The notes under the pieces were generated by a model. That model was not told the origin of the DNA. It was given only the letters and a program-made list of their open reading frames with translations, and searched no databases. Both the position numbers and the translations under genes were made by a program. Positions 53,906 through 63,326 of a stretch of DNA of 64,000 nucleotides are shown piece by piece. This DNA comes from Gammaproteobacteria bacterium (lineage in GTDB: Bacteria; Pseudomonadota; Gammaproteobacteria; Ga0077536), in assembly GCA_021773835.1 (NCBI GenBank), contig JAJFJQ010000051.1, positions 1 through 64,000 on the forward strand, given 5' to 3'. Within the stretch, counting starts at the first letter, position 1; each line of letters starts with the position of its first letter.

Positions 53906-54334
53906 ATGAGACCATCGAAAGGTGAATTTAATTCCGGCATCTCAGCCTACCAACAATGCGGCGTGCGGACCGAAATCGAGTCAGCGTCTCCGCACAAGTT
54001 GATTCAAATGCTGATCAATGGCGCATTAACCAAGATCCGAATCGCTCGACGATGCCTGGAGCAAGGCGATATCGTTGGAAAGTGCGAAAATATTGATTGG
54101 TCAATGGAAATCATCGGGGGTCTACGCGGCAGTTTAAACCTGAAATCCGGTGGGGTTATTGCCGAGAACCTTGACGCCTTGTATGAGTACATGTGTCGGC
54201 AACTCGCGCTTGCTAATGTTCGTGGTGACGTTGCCCTGCTGGATGAAGTGTTGTCGTTGCTTGGAGAAATCAAGGCCGGCTGGGACGGAATCGAACCGCT
54301 GGTCTCGACCGAAGCGGTTGCGGCGGCACTATAA
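53906..54334 (+). CDS. fliS: FliS, flagellin export chaperone
   Basis: This 142-residue helical protein has the FliS hallmarks SAYQQCGVRTEIESASPHKLIQML and GGLRGSLNLKSGG. It binds flagellin to stop early polymerisation. An AAAAAGGA site lies before the ATG. Confidence 0.94.
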   Translation: MRPSKGEFNSGISAYQQCGVRTEIESASPHKLIQMLINGALTKIRIARRCLEQGDIVGKCENIDWSMEIIGGLRGSLNLKSGGVIAENLDALYEYMCRQLALANVRGDVALLDEVLSLLGEIKAGWDGIEPLVSTEAVAAAL

Positions 54335-54360
54335 GTCGTCACATATAGCGTCGAGTATTG

Positions 54361-54696
54361 ATGATGCAAGCATTCGCAGAGCAATCGTTACCGTCCGATT
54401 TGATGGTGATCCGCGAGATGACGACGGCCATGTTGGTAGCAGCGGCAGCCCAGCGATGGAGTGAAGTGCAACGAATCGATGTTGCGCGTATGAAGATACT
54501 CGGGACGATATCGGCCGAACACTTTGCCAGCGACGACGATGCTGTCCGCCAAATTTTGCACGAAGCATTGTCCGCTACCAAGACAATCGAGCAGCAGGCC
54601 AAGGCCGAGCGCGATGCCCACGCATCCGATCTCAAACAAATGAACCTTAGAAAAAGCTCCGCCAAAGCCTACGGAAAGTACGCGCAGGCGGTTTAG
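54361..54696 (+). CDS. FliT-like flagellar chaperone
   Basis: This 111-residue, all-helical protein (AAAQRWSEVQRIDVARMKIL, then RQILHEALSATKTIEQQ) sits at the usual FliT place after fliS. FliT binds FliD and in some species FlhC or other regulators. Sequence conservation in FliT is low, so the call depends partly on position. Two ATGs in a row start it. Confidence 0.7.
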   Translation: MMQAFAEQSLPSDLMVIREMTTAMLVAAAAQRWSEVQRIDVARMKILGTISAEHFASDDDAVRQILHEALSATKTIEQQAKAERDAHASDLKQMNLRKSSAKAYGKYAQAV

Positions 54697-54732
54697 CTTG
54701 AGTCCGCTCACTCGCCGACGAGGAGTGACGAA

Positions 54733-55254
54733 ATGTTGACGATTGAAACCGATCTGCCGATCGGAATATCGATCCCAGACGAGACCCAGCCGAACCCGGA
54801 TTCCAACCTATATGTCATTCGCTCGCTGAACCTGCTGGCGCTGGGCAACCGTTGTGATCCTGGTGACTCGGCACTATTGGAAGGTAACTACGATCTCGCT
54901 CGGCTTGAAGCCAAGGTTGATATGCTGCTGGCAATGGTTAGCTCACTGGTCGCGGAAAAATCATTGCTACCGCCGACGCGGTCAGTGCGCTTCAGCGCCG
55001 AGGCACTGACCGTCAGTGTCGAGGAGTCTTTCGCGATCAATCAGGTCGTCCTAGTTACCCTGTATCCCCACCCAGATTTACCTCACCCACTAGTGTTCAA
55101 GGCAACCGTCACCGCGGCTAACGCTGCAGGCGTCGATCCGGCGGGCCAGCTCGAACTGACGCTCGAGCATCCGGACCCGAGCGTTCGCGACGAATTTGAA
55201 CGGTATATATTCCTGCGGCATCGACGAGAACACGCTGCGAATTCACCAAAATAG
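54733..55254 (+). CDS. PilZ-like protein between fliT and fleQ
   Basis: This 173-residue soluble protein has a short helical N-terminal part (ARLEAKVDMLLAMVSSLVAEK). It is followed by a beta-rich domain that resembles atypical PilZ domains (RSVRFSAEALTVSV, VVLVTLYPHPDLPHPL). I see no classical RxxxR, so cyclic-di-GMP binding is doubtful. Genes of this sort lie between fliT and fleQ in several polar flagellates. The family call is tentative. Confidence 0.55.
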   Translation: MLTIETDLPIGISIPDETQPNPDSNLYVIRSLNLLALGNRCDPGDSALLEGNYDLARLEAKVDMLLAMVSSLVAEKSLLPPTRSVRFSAEALTVSVEESFAINQVVLVTLYPHPDLPHPLVFKATVTAANAAGVDPAGQLELTLEHPDPSVRDEFERYIFLRHRREHAANSPK

Positions 55255-55333
55255 CTTGGATGTGTCAAAAAGATGACGTCGTGATCCTTTTATATCAATA
55301 GGTTACGAGATGTTTGTCTTATATACTTGAAGT

Positions 55334-55388
55334 GTCCGACGTAACTATTATCCTTTGTACCTAGAACGACGGCATCTTGGCGTCGGAC
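55334..55388. repeat. 8-base inverted repeat upstream of fleQ
   Basis: GTCCGACG at 55334-55341 is perfectly reversed and complemented as CGTCGGAC at 55381-55388. It lies in the 182-base gap before fleQ and could be an operator or a leader hairpin. Confidence 0.35.
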
Positions 55389-55437
55389 CAAAATCGACAG
55401 ATAAACGATTCATCTAGTGACTAGCCCGGACAAGACC

Positions 55438-56862
55438 ATGACTGAAGCATCTGTGCTGCTTATCGAAAACGATGCCGATGTTGCATCCCACGTACGTGAA
55501 ATTATTCAATTTCTTGACCTCAAAATGAGCAATTTCCATGCTCAGGGCGAATGGTCGGCTGTCTTGGACGCCAAGCAAGCACCCTATATGGTCATGCTCG
55601 GTAATTGCGGATCAGCAAAAAGCCTGCTCGATACCTTCCGCAAGATCAAGATCGCTGATCCATACACGCCAGTCGTTTTGCTGGTCGATGATGAGCGGCC
55701 GATTTCCATCGACAAAAATATCGAAAGCGGTGCGTTAGCGAAAATCTCGTTGCCACTACGCCGCTCGAGCTTCGACCTCGCATTGCAGAAAGTCGATACC
55801 TATCGCGAGAATCGACACCAAGGCGCGGCCCCAAGGTCGTTGGAATTGTTCAGAAATCTCGTTGGAAGCAGCAACGGTATTCACAGGGTGCGCAAGATGA
55901 TCGAGATGGTTGCCCGCAGTGATGCAAATGTCTTGATCATGGGTGAGTCAGGTACTGGCAAGGAGGTTGTCGCGCGCCACGTGCACCATCACTCGACGCG
56001 GCGCAGTAAGCCGTTTGTTCCTTTGAACTGTGGTGCTATTCCGCCCGATCTGCTTGAGAGCGAACTGTTCGGGCACGAGAAAGGCGCCTTCACCGGTGCG
56101 ATTGCGTCCCGTCAAGGTCGTTTCGAAATGGCCGATGGCGGGACGTTGTTTCTTGATGAAATCGGTGACATGAGCTTACCAATGCAAGTGAAACTACTTC
56201 GGGTTCTGCAGGAGCGAAGCTTCGAGCGTGTTGGCAGCAACCAATGCATCAGCGTTAATGTAAGAATTCTTGCTGCAACTCATGTGAATTTAGAGGACGC
56301 AATCACTGAAGGGCGGTTTCGTGAAGATCTTTATTACCGACTCAATGTGTTCCCCATCGAAATGCCGCCGCTGCGCCAACGTACCGAAGACCTCCCTCTG
56401 CTGGTCAACGATTTGGTTGAGCGACTAGACCACGAAGGGCGCGGCAGCATTCGCTTAACGCCGCATTGCATTGAATCGCTAAGCGAATATGATTGGCCCG
56501 GCAATGTCCGCGAATTGGCGAATCTGGTTGAGCGTCTGTCGATTCTATATCCAAACGGTACGATCGACGTGCACGATCTGCCTGAGAAATACCGGCCGAT
56601 CGCCACCAATCGAGCCGATGCCGTGCGGCCAAGTATTGTGTCACTCGGTACGGAGGCCTCCGTTGGCCATCTACCTCGCGTTGGCATTGACCTGAAAGAA
56701 CACCTGACTCAAATCGAGTCTAGTTTGATCCGCCAAGCACTCGACGACTCAAATTGGGTCGTTGCTCATGCTGCCAAGCGTCTACAGATGGGCCGTACGA
56801 CTTTGGTCGAAAAAATGCGTAAGTTGAGCCTCCAGCGTCAAGACGAAGTGTCCGGTCTTTGA
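55438..56862 (+). CDS. fleQ: FleQ, sigma-54-dependent master regulator of flagella
   Basis: About 474 residues. The N-terminal receiver-like region lacks the phospho-acceptor Asp (its strand reads APYMVMLGNCGS), as in FleQ. A central AAA+ domain follows with Walker A GESGTGKE (about 169), the sigma-54 contact loop GAFTGA (about 218), then GGTLFLDEIGDM. A C-terminal helix-turn-helix ends in HAAKRLQMGRTTLVEKMRK. FleQ starts early flagellar genes, including fleSR, and responds to cyclic-di-GMP in pseudomonads. The ATG at 55438 is preferred; a GTG at 55417 would add seven residues. Two PilZ genes in this locus fit cyclic-di-GMP control. Confidence 0.93.
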   Translation: MTEASVLLIENDADVASHVREIIQFLDLKMSNFHAQGEWSAVLDAKQAPYMVMLGNCGSAKSLLDTFRKIKIADPYTPVVLLVDDERPISIDKNIESGALAKISLPLRRSSFDLALQKVDTYRENRHQGAAPRSLELFRNLVGSSNGIHRVRKMIEMVARSDANVLIMGESGTGKEVVARHVHHHSTRRSKPFVPLNCGAIPPDLLESELFGHEKGAFTGAIASRQGRFEMADGGTLFLDEIGDMSLPMQVKLLRVLQERSFERVGSNQCISVNVRILAATHVNLEDAITEGRFREDLYYRLNVFPIEMPPLRQRTEDLPLLVNDLVERLDHEGRGSIRLTPHCIESLSEYDWPGNVRELANLVERLSILYPNGTIDVHDLPEKYRPIATNRADAVRPSIVSLGTEASVGHLPRVGIDLKEHLTQIESSLIRQALDDSNWVVAHAAKRLQMGRTTLVEKMRKLSLQRQDEVSGL

Positions 56863-56927
56863 CAGACTGACGCCTTGTTGCGGACGTTCGTTTTAGTCCC
56901 CTCTTTAAAATCAATCACATAGTCGGA

Positions 56928-56943
56928 TGGCACGGTCTTTGCT
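56928..56943 (+). promoter_or_regulatory. Sigma-54 promoter of fleS-fleR
   Basis: TGGCACG, 4 bases, TTGCT: a perfect match to the sigma-54 consensus. It lies about 60 bases before fleS and is the expected target of FleQ. Confidence 0.88.
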
Positions 56944-57002
56944 CCAGTGTTTACAAGCCGTCGTGTATTACGCGGCTACGTTAAAAGAAACATGGGGCAT
57001 TT

Positions 57003-58229
57003 ATGGGCGCAAAGGAGAGTTCGCAGTCGCTGCAACTACAGGCGGCGTTCGCGGATTTTGAGGTAGCCTCGACGCAGCTGGCGTCGTTCTATCATGACCT
57101 GGAAGAACAAGTAGGCAAGCTCACCGAGGAGCTGGCGCGCTCGCGCGCGGCCGAACTCCAACAACTACGCGAGAACGAAATCGTGGCCGGTCGTTTGGGC
57201 AGTTTGCTTGAAGCCTTGCCTGCCGGAGTGGTGGTACTCGATGGCACGGGCCGCATCGCCGAATTTAATCCGGCCGCCGTCGACCTGCTCGGCGAGTTGA
57301 ACTCCGGTGATCGCTGGATCGATGTTGTAACGAAGTCCTTTCAACCGCAATGGGACGATGGTCACGATATTTCCCTGACGGACGGTCGACGCGTCAACAT
57401 CGCAACCGAAGCATTACACGGCGAACCCGGCCAGATCTTACTGTTAAAGGATGTGACCGAGACGCGCCGGCTCCAAGAAATGTTAAGCCACCATCGCCGT
57501 CTGTCGGCCAAGACCGAACTCGCTGCCGCACTGGCACACCAGATCCGCACGCCGCTAGCGGCAGCTATGTTACATACCGCGACGCTATCGCATAGCGTGA
57601 CACCGGAGTCTCGTGACCAACGGGCCGCGGTACGTGCCCTTGACGCGATGCGTCAACTCGAACGCTTGGTTGAGGATATGTTGACCTTCGCCCGTGGCGG
57701 CCAGTTTGACGTGGACGCATATTCCTTATCGACTTTGATCGAGCGGTTAACCGCGGATGTCGCAGTCAATGCCGGCGATAGTGAATTTAACCTAAGCCTG
57801 GTTGGACCGGTCCCCGACATCTGCTTACTCGGCAACACCGATGCGTTGCTCAGCATGATGCTAAATCTCATCAACAATGCCCGCACCGCGACTAATGGTT
57901 GTGGTTGCGTACGCGTTGGTGTAACGCTGGGCAAGGAGCAGGTGGAAGTGTCCTTCGAAGATAACGGTCCCGGTATCCCCCCACATACTCGCGCGGAGAT
58001 ATTCGAACCGTTCTACACCACAACGCCGAGCGGTACAGGCTTGGGCCTCGCGGTTGCACGCTCCATTGCGCGTGCGCATGGCGGCGAGCTGGAATTGGAT
58101 GCGGGATCCGCCGGGGGCGCACGTTTTGTGCTTAGCCTGCCGTTACCGCAGCCTCAGCCTAGCGCCACCGCTTCTGTCGAAATCGAAAACTCGGGCGCTC
58201 GGGAAAGACCACAGGTCAGTGTGCTATGA
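57003..58229 (+). CDS. fleS: FleS/FlrB, cytoplasmic sensor histidine kinase
   Basis: This 408-residue kinase has no membrane segment. It has an N-terminal coiled coil (about 15-60), a PAS domain (LLEALPAGVVVLDGTGRIAE), a HisKA domain with His 179 in LAHQIRTPLA, and a C-terminal ATPase with NLINNA (N box), DNGPGI and GTGLGLAVA. It phosphorylates FleR. FleS overlaps fleR by four bases (ATGA), so the pair is coupled. Confidence 0.93.
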   Translation: MGAKESSQSLQLQAAFADFEVASTQLASFYHDLEEQVGKLTEELARSRAAELQQLRENEIVAGRLGSLLEALPAGVVVLDGTGRIAEFNPAAVDLLGELNSGDRWIDVVTKSFQPQWDDGHDISLTDGRRVNIATEALHGEPGQILLLKDVTETRRLQEMLSHHRRLSAKTELAAALAHQIRTPLAAAMLHTATLSHSVTPESRDQRAAVRALDAMRQLERLVEDMLTFARGGQFDVDAYSLSTLIERLTADVAVNAGDSEFNLSLVGPVPDICLLGNTDALLSMMLNLINNARTATNGCGCVRVGVTLGKEQVEVSFEDNGPGIPPHTRAEIFEPFYTTTPSGTGLGLAVARSIARAHGGELELDAGSAGGARFVLSLPLPQPQPSATASVEIENSGARERPQVSVL

Positions 58230-59575
58230 ATACGAATGCCGATACGAACATCTTAATCGTCGAAGACGACGATGCGTTGCGCGAGGCCTTGTGCGAGACC
58301 GTACAGATCGCAGGTTACAACGCCATTTCCGCAGCGCATGGTAATGCGGCGCTGAATTTCTTATCCGATACCGATGTTGATCTCGTGATCAGCGATATCC
58401 AAATGACGCCCCTCGATGGTAATGCGCTATTACGGGAAATTCGCCGTCGCAATCGTACATTGCCGGTAGTGTTAATGACCGCTTATGGAACGATTCAAGC
58501 TGCCGTTGATGCGATGCGTAGTGGTGCCACGGATTACCTCGTCAAGCCGTTCGAGGCCGAAGTCCTGCTCGGACATATCGACCAGTGGGTGGCGAAAGAG
58601 AACGCAAGCCCTGACGCCGGCATGGTAGCCGAGGATTCGAAAACTAAGGAAGTTGTAGAACTTGCGCGGCGGGTTGCGGCGAGCGATGCGGTCGTCATGA
58701 TCACCGGCGAGTCAGGGGTCGGAAAGGAGGAGTTTTTCCGCCTGCTGCACCAACATTCTTCGCGTGCGGCGCGCAAACCGGTGGCAATTAACTGCGCCGC
58801 GATCCCAGATAATATGCTGGAGGCAATGTTGTTCGGTCACGAGAAAGGCGCATTTACCGGCGCCTATAAATCGTGCGCTGGAAAATTCGAGCAAGCGCAG
58901 TCGAGTACCTTGCTGCTCGACGAAATCTCAGAGATGAGTCTGCCACTGCAGGCCAAGCTATTGCGCGTCCTGCAAGAACGGCAAGTGGAGCGGCTCGGTT
59001 CGCACGAGCTAATTGACCTCGATGTACGCGTGATCGCCACATCAAACCGCGATCTAAAAGCCGAGGTGCGCGCCGGTAACTTTCGAGAAGATCTGTACTA
59101 CCGACTCAACGTCTTTCCAATCCATGTACCGCCCTTGCGCGAGCGCAAGGGCGATATCGTGCCACTTGCCGAAGCCCTGCTCGCACGCGCAATGAGTGCA
59201 TCGGGTCGGCCGCTGCCCGCTATTAGCGAGGCGGCGTGCTCAGCATTGGTCAACTATCAATGGCCGGGCAATGTGCGCGAACTCGATAATGTTATGCAGC
59301 GCGCGGCGATCATTCATCGCGGTAGCAGCATCGAGGATGTCGACATCGTATTGGAGGGAATTGCAATCGATACGGCAGATGATGCCGGTGAAACGGAGCC
59401 CGAATCATTAGGTGACGACCTCAAAGACCATGAACGCAGACTCATCTGCGATGCCCTCGAAGAGGGGCGCGGTAGCCGAAAATTTGCGTCGGAGAAACTT
59501 GGCATCAGTCCGCGAACTTTACGTTACAAAATCGCGCGCATGCGTGACGCTGGAGTGGCGGTGCCAGGTCGGTGA
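58226..59575 (+). CDS. fleR: FleR/FlrC, sigma-54-dependent response regulator
   Basis: This 449-residue protein has a full receiver with phospho-acceptor Asp 57 in LVISDIQMTPLDG. The AAA+ domain has Walker A GESGVGKE (about 161) and GAFTGA (about 208). It ends in a Fis-type helix-turn-helix (KFASEKLGISPRTLRYKIAR). FleR drives the basal-body and hook operons such as flgB and fliE with sigma-54. Confidence 0.93.
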   Translation: MNTNADTNILIVEDDDALREALCETVQIAGYNAISAAHGNAALNFLSDTDVDLVISDIQMTPLDGNALLREIRRRNRTLPVVLMTAYGTIQAAVDAMRSGATDYLVKPFEAEVLLGHIDQWVAKENASPDAGMVAEDSKTKEVVELARRVAASDAVVMITGESGVGKEEFFRLLHQHSSRAARKPVAINCAAIPDNMLEAMLFGHEKGAFTGAYKSCAGKFEQAQSSTLLLDEISEMSLPLQAKLLRVLQERQVERLGSHELIDLDVRVIATSNRDLKAEVRAGNFREDLYYRLNVFPIHVPPLRERKGDIVPLAEALLARAMSASGRPLPAISEAACSALVNYQWPGNVRELDNVMQRAAIIHRGSSIEDVDIVLEGIAIDTADDAGETEPESLGDDLKDHERRLICDALEEGRGSRKFASEKLGISPRTLRYKIARMRDAGVAVPGR

Positions 59576-59620
59576 CGGCCGCCGGTATAAACGCAACTGA
59601 GCATTTTAGAGGGGATCTGT

Positions 59621-59947
59621 ATGAGTGATATCGATATCAATTCCGTGTTAGCGCAAATGCGCACCATGGCAGCGCAGGCGCAATCAATAAACCCGATCAA
59701 CGTGGGTACGACCGAGCCGGGCCCTGCGAACTTTAAATCGTTGATGAGCGAAGCGCTCGACCAGGTCAACGACACGCAAAAGAATGCCGGCCGACTGGCC
59801 CAGGCATTTGAGCGCGGGGAACAAGGCGTCGATGTTGCGCAAGTGATGATTGCCTTACAGAAGGCGGATGTCTCGTTTCAGGCGATCAACCAGGTGCGGA
59901 ATCGCCTAGTCACGGCCTATCAAGACATTATGAACATGCCAATCTAA
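59621..59947 (+). CDS. fliE: FliE, MS-ring to rod junction protein
   Basis: This 108-residue protein has the C-terminal FliE hallmark (QVMIALQKADVSFQAINQVRN) and the NFKSLMSEALDQVN segment. It links FliF to the rod. A GAGGGG site precedes the ATG. No sigma-54 promoter match was found in the 45-base gap after fleR. Confidence 0.94.
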   Translation: MSDIDINSVLAQMRTMAAQAQSINPINVGTTEPGPANFKSLMSEALDQVNDTQKNAGRLAQAFERGEQGVDVAQVMIALQKADVSFQAINQVRNRLVTAYQDIMNMPI

Positions 59948-59980
59948 TAAACAGAAAAATGATCCACGGGAAGAAACACA

Positions 59981-61678
59981 ATGGCTGATGGCGCCGTCCT
60001 CGTTCCGCAAGATTCGCCGATGGCGATTGTTCGCCAAGCCGGGATGTTAGTCGGGATCGCGGCTGCTGTCGCGCTCGGCGTATACGTCGTGATGTGGGCG
60101 AGAACGCCAAACTATTCGCTGCTCTACTCGGACTTGTCCGATCGCGATGTGACGCAAATCGCCGATACCTTAAAGAGCACCGACGTCCCCTATCGAATCG
60201 ATCCAGGATCCGGTGCGATCCTCGTTGCAGCCTCACGGGTTCACGACGCCCGCCTCAAACTTGCCGCCGCTGGGCTGCCGAAGAGTGCGGCCATGGGTTT
60301 TGAGCTCATGCAAGAGGATCAAGGATTCGGTACTAGCCAGTTTCTCGAGCGCGCACGCTATCAGCGTGCAATGGAAGGCGAGCTGTCGCGTTCAATTTCG
60401 CGCATCAACAACGTGCGTAGCGCCAGAGTGCATCTTGGCTTACCGCCACAAACGGTGTTTTCGCGCTCTCAACGTGAACCAACCGCCTCGGTGATCTTAG
60501 ATCTCTATGCCGGCCGGAAGCTTGAGACGCACCAAGTGAATGCGATCACGCATTTGGTATCGGCTAGCGTGCCTAATTTGCCAGCGCAAAAGGTTACCGT
60601 AGTCGACCAACTAGGAAATCTCCTGACCGATCAGGGTGGCGATGAAGAAATCGTATTAACGGGCCGGCGCTTTGAGCACCGGCAACGCGTCGAGCGCGCA
60701 TACATCGAGCGCATTGAGGCGATCCTCATGCCGTTCGTCGGTACCGATGGCGTGCGTGCGCAGGTGTCCGCCGATCTCGACTTCACATCCACCGAGCAGA
60801 CACGTGAGAGTTTCAATCCTGATTTACCAGCCGTGCGTAGCGAACGGTTAATGGAGGAAGAGCGGGTCGGAAGTAGTAGCGGCGGTGTTCCGGGAGCACT
60901 ATCGAATGAGCCACCTGGGCCGGCGATTGCCCCGGAGGAGGTCAACCCTGAATCGGGTGTTGAGGCCACCGATGGTGTTATTGCCGCGAAGCCTGAATCT
61001 AAGCGTTCGCAGACGACGCGTAACTATGAACTCGATCGTACGATCAGTCACACCAAACCATCGCTCGGAACAATCCGGCGATTGTCTGTTGCCGTTGTTT
61101 TGCGCGCGCCACCGGCCGCGCCTGAGGCAAGCACTACCGCCGCTGCAGATCCAGCGGCCGAGGATCCCGCACCGGTTGAGGCGAGTGGTTACTCCGATGA
61201 ACAACTCGAACGGATGACGAATCTCGTGAAAGAAGCGGTTGGCTTCGACCCTGCTCGGGGTGACACGGTTAGCATCACAAGCGCCGAATTTGTGGCCCCC
61301 CCAACGCCGGACCTGCTACCGGAACCGCCCATCTGGAAGCAGCCTTGGGTATGGGATGTTGCGAAGCAAGCGATTGGGGCAATGTTTGTACTTTTTCTCG
61401 TATTCGGCGTATTGCGACCGGCGATGAAATCGCTGACCAAGCGGCCATCAAGCAGCCCCGAACGGTTTGTCGTCGCTCCCGACGGTACGATGACCGCGTT
61501 ACCGCCAGGCACTGCAGAGCCGAGTGCCGAAAGTCCCGAGCAGATTGGAGACTCGGCACGCCCAATGATAGCCGGACCTGAATTGCCAAAAGATGTCGAG
61601 GGTGTTCGCGAGTACGTGAACAAGGAGCCGAAAATTACCGCGCAGGTTGTGCGCGGTTGGGTAGGAGATGAAAAATGA
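59981..61678 (+). CDS. fliF: FliF, MS-ring protein
   Basis: This 565-residue membrane protein has two transmembrane helices, at about residues 22-42 and 460-482. The first ring-building motif follows the first helix (YSLLYSDLSDRDVTQIADTL). A long acidic, Ala/Pro-rich loop spans about 300-420. The C-terminal tail binds FliG. It forms the base of the motor. The stop overlaps fliG by four bases. Confidence 0.95.
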   Translation: MADGAVLVPQDSPMAIVRQAGMLVGIAAAVALGVYVVMWARTPNYSLLYSDLSDRDVTQIADTLKSTDVPYRIDPGSGAILVAASRVHDARLKLAAAGLPKSAAMGFELMQEDQGFGTSQFLERARYQRAMEGELSRSISRINNVRSARVHLGLPPQTVFSRSQREPTASVILDLYAGRKLETHQVNAITHLVSASVPNLPAQKVTVVDQLGNLLTDQGGDEEIVLTGRRFEHRQRVERAYIERIEAILMPFVGTDGVRAQVSADLDFTSTEQTRESFNPDLPAVRSERLMEEERVGSSSGGVPGALSNEPPGPAIAPEEVNPESGVEATDGVIAAKPESKRSQTTRNYELDRTISHTKPSLGTIRRLSVAVVLRAPPAAPEASTTAAADPAAEDPAPVEASGYSDEQLERMTNLVKEAVGFDPARGDTVSITSAEFVAPPTPDLLPEPPIWKQPWVWDVAKQAIGAMFVLFLVFGVLRPAMKSLTKRPSSSPERFVVAPDGTMTALPPGTAEPSAESPEQIGDSARPMIAGPELPKDVEGVREYVNKEPKITAQVVRGWVGDEK

Positions 61679-62682
61679 TCCCGGCAAGTAGATTAAATGG
61701 TGCCGATAAAGCCGCGATATTCTTAATGACGATGGGTGAGGCGACAGCAGCCGAAGTCATGAAGCACCTCGGTCCTCGGGATGTGCAAAGTATCGGTGCA
61801 GCGATGTCAAATCTCGACAATGTATCGAAGGAAATGGTTGAGGTTACGATGACTGATTTTATCGATCGGATGCAAAAGCAAACTCCGATCGGTATTGGCT
61901 CGGACGAGTACATTCGCACAGTCCTGAACGACGCGCTTGGCGAAGAAAAGGCAAAGTCGATGCTCGACCGGATCCTACTCGGCGGCAGCAGCAAGGGTCT
62001 GGAGTCATTGAAATGGATGGATGGTCGCGCGGTTGTCGAATTGATCCGTTACGAGCATCCGCAAATCATTGCGATTGTGTTGTCGTATTTGGACAGCGAT
62101 CAGGCGGCTCAGGTTCTTGGCCTACTCCCAGAAAACACGCGCGCAGATCTATTAATGCGTATCGCGGCGATGGAGAGCGTGCAACCTGCGGCAATGCAGG
62201 AACTCAATGATATTCTCGAGATGCAGCTCCGTGGCGGCACTCAAGGACAAGCGGCAAGTCTCGGCGGCATTAAGTGCGCAGCGGAAATCTTGAACTTCGT
62301 CGACCGCAGTGCGGAGGCCGAGATAACCGAGAAAATCACCGATACCGATCCCGAACTTGCCGTACAAATCCAAGACTTGATGTTTACCTTCGAGAATCTG
62401 GGTGACGTCGACGATCGCGGCATTCAAGCCCTGCTTCGCGAAGTGTCTACGGACAACTTGGTGCTTGCGCTTAAAGGTACGGATGACGCCATTCAAGAGA
62501 AAATATTCAAGAACATGTCGAGCCGAGCGGCTGAAATGCTACGTGACGACCTCGAGGCGAAAGGACCAGTGAAGCTATCCGAAGTTGAAGCTGCACAAAA
62601 AGAGATCTTAACGATTGCCCGAAGATTGGCAGACGAAGGTACGATAAGCCTCGGTGGTCCCGGCGGTGAGGAGATGGTTTGA
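61675..62682 (+). CDS. fliG: FliG, motor switch protein
   Basis: This 335-residue switch protein has KAAIFLMTMGEATAAEVMKHL at the start, MKWMDGRAVVELIRYEHPQI-type middle motif, and the C-terminal torque helix (FENLGDVDDRGIQALLREV) with charged residues. It couples the stator to the rotor. The ATG overlaps fliF, and the stop overlaps fliH. Confidence 0.96.
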   Translation: MIPASRLNGADKAAIFLMTMGEATAAEVMKHLGPRDVQSIGAAMSNLDNVSKEMVEVTMTDFIDRMQKQTPIGIGSDEYIRTVLNDALGEEKAKSMLDRILLGGSSKGLESLKWMDGRAVVELIRYEHPQIIAIVLSYLDSDQAAQVLGLLPENTRADLLMRIAAMESVQPAAMQELNDILEMQLRGGTQGQAASLGGIKCAAEILNFVDRSAEAEITEKITDTDPELAVQIQDLMFTFENLGDVDDRGIQALLREVSTDNLVLALKGTDDAIQEKIFKNMSSRAAEMLRDDLEAKGPVKLSEVEAAQKEILTIARRLADEGTISLGGPGGEEMV

Positions 62683-63326
62683 TGCGCGATAGCGCCGCTA
62701 ACGAAACCGACCAGGCGGAAATCAAGCGCTTCGATCTGCCGTTGATGGAAGGCCTGGTGGTGACCGATGCCGGGGCGATCTCAAATGTCAGCATACCGAC
62801 GGCAAGAAGCCTTGAAGCGCTACACCAAGAAGCCTATGCGGAAGGATTTGAACTCGGCCGTAATACGGGTCTCGCCCAAGGTGCGGCGGAGATCAAAGAA
62901 CGTGCTGGAAAACTTTCGGAGCTGCTAGACGCGCTTGCAAACCCGTTTGCAATGCTCGATGACGCGGTCGTCAGTTCGCTCGCCGATCTTTCGATACTGA
63001 TCGCGAAGCTCGTCATTCGCCGCGAACTCAAGATCGATCCGGGTGAAATCGTCGCGGTCGTACGCGATACGATGCAACATCTGCCGGTGGCGGTGCGCAG
63101 CCCACAAATTCGCATGCATCCTGAAGACGTCGATATCGTTGCGCAGGCATTATCGATCGGTGAGGAGTCCCGCAGCTGGCACCTGCAACCCGATCCACTG
63201 ATTACTCGCGGTGGCTGCGTGGTCGAAACAGAATCATCGCGCATAGACGCCCAGGTTGAAGCGCGCATCTCCGCTATCGTAGCGAAAATGCTTGGTGGCG
63301 AACGAGAGGGCGATCGTGCCGATTGA
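62679..63326 (+). CDS. fliH: FliH, negative regulator of the export ATPase
   Basis: This 215-residue protein has the Gly/Ala-rich helix YAEGFELGRNTGLAQG and a C-terminal FliH domain (LAKLVIRRELKIDPGEIVAVV). It binds FliI and the export gate. It overlaps both neighbours, as is usual in this operon. Confidence 0.93.
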   Translation: MMRDSAANETDQAEIKRFDLPLMEGLVVTDAGAISNVSIPTARSLEALHQEAYAEGFELGRNTGLAQGAAEIKERAGKLSELLDALANPFAMLDDAVVSSLADLSILIAKLVIRRELKIDPGEIVAVVRDTMQHLPVAVRSPQIRMHPEDVDIVAQALSIGEESRSWHLQPDPLITRGGCVVETESSRIDAQVEARISAIVAKMLGGEREGDRAD

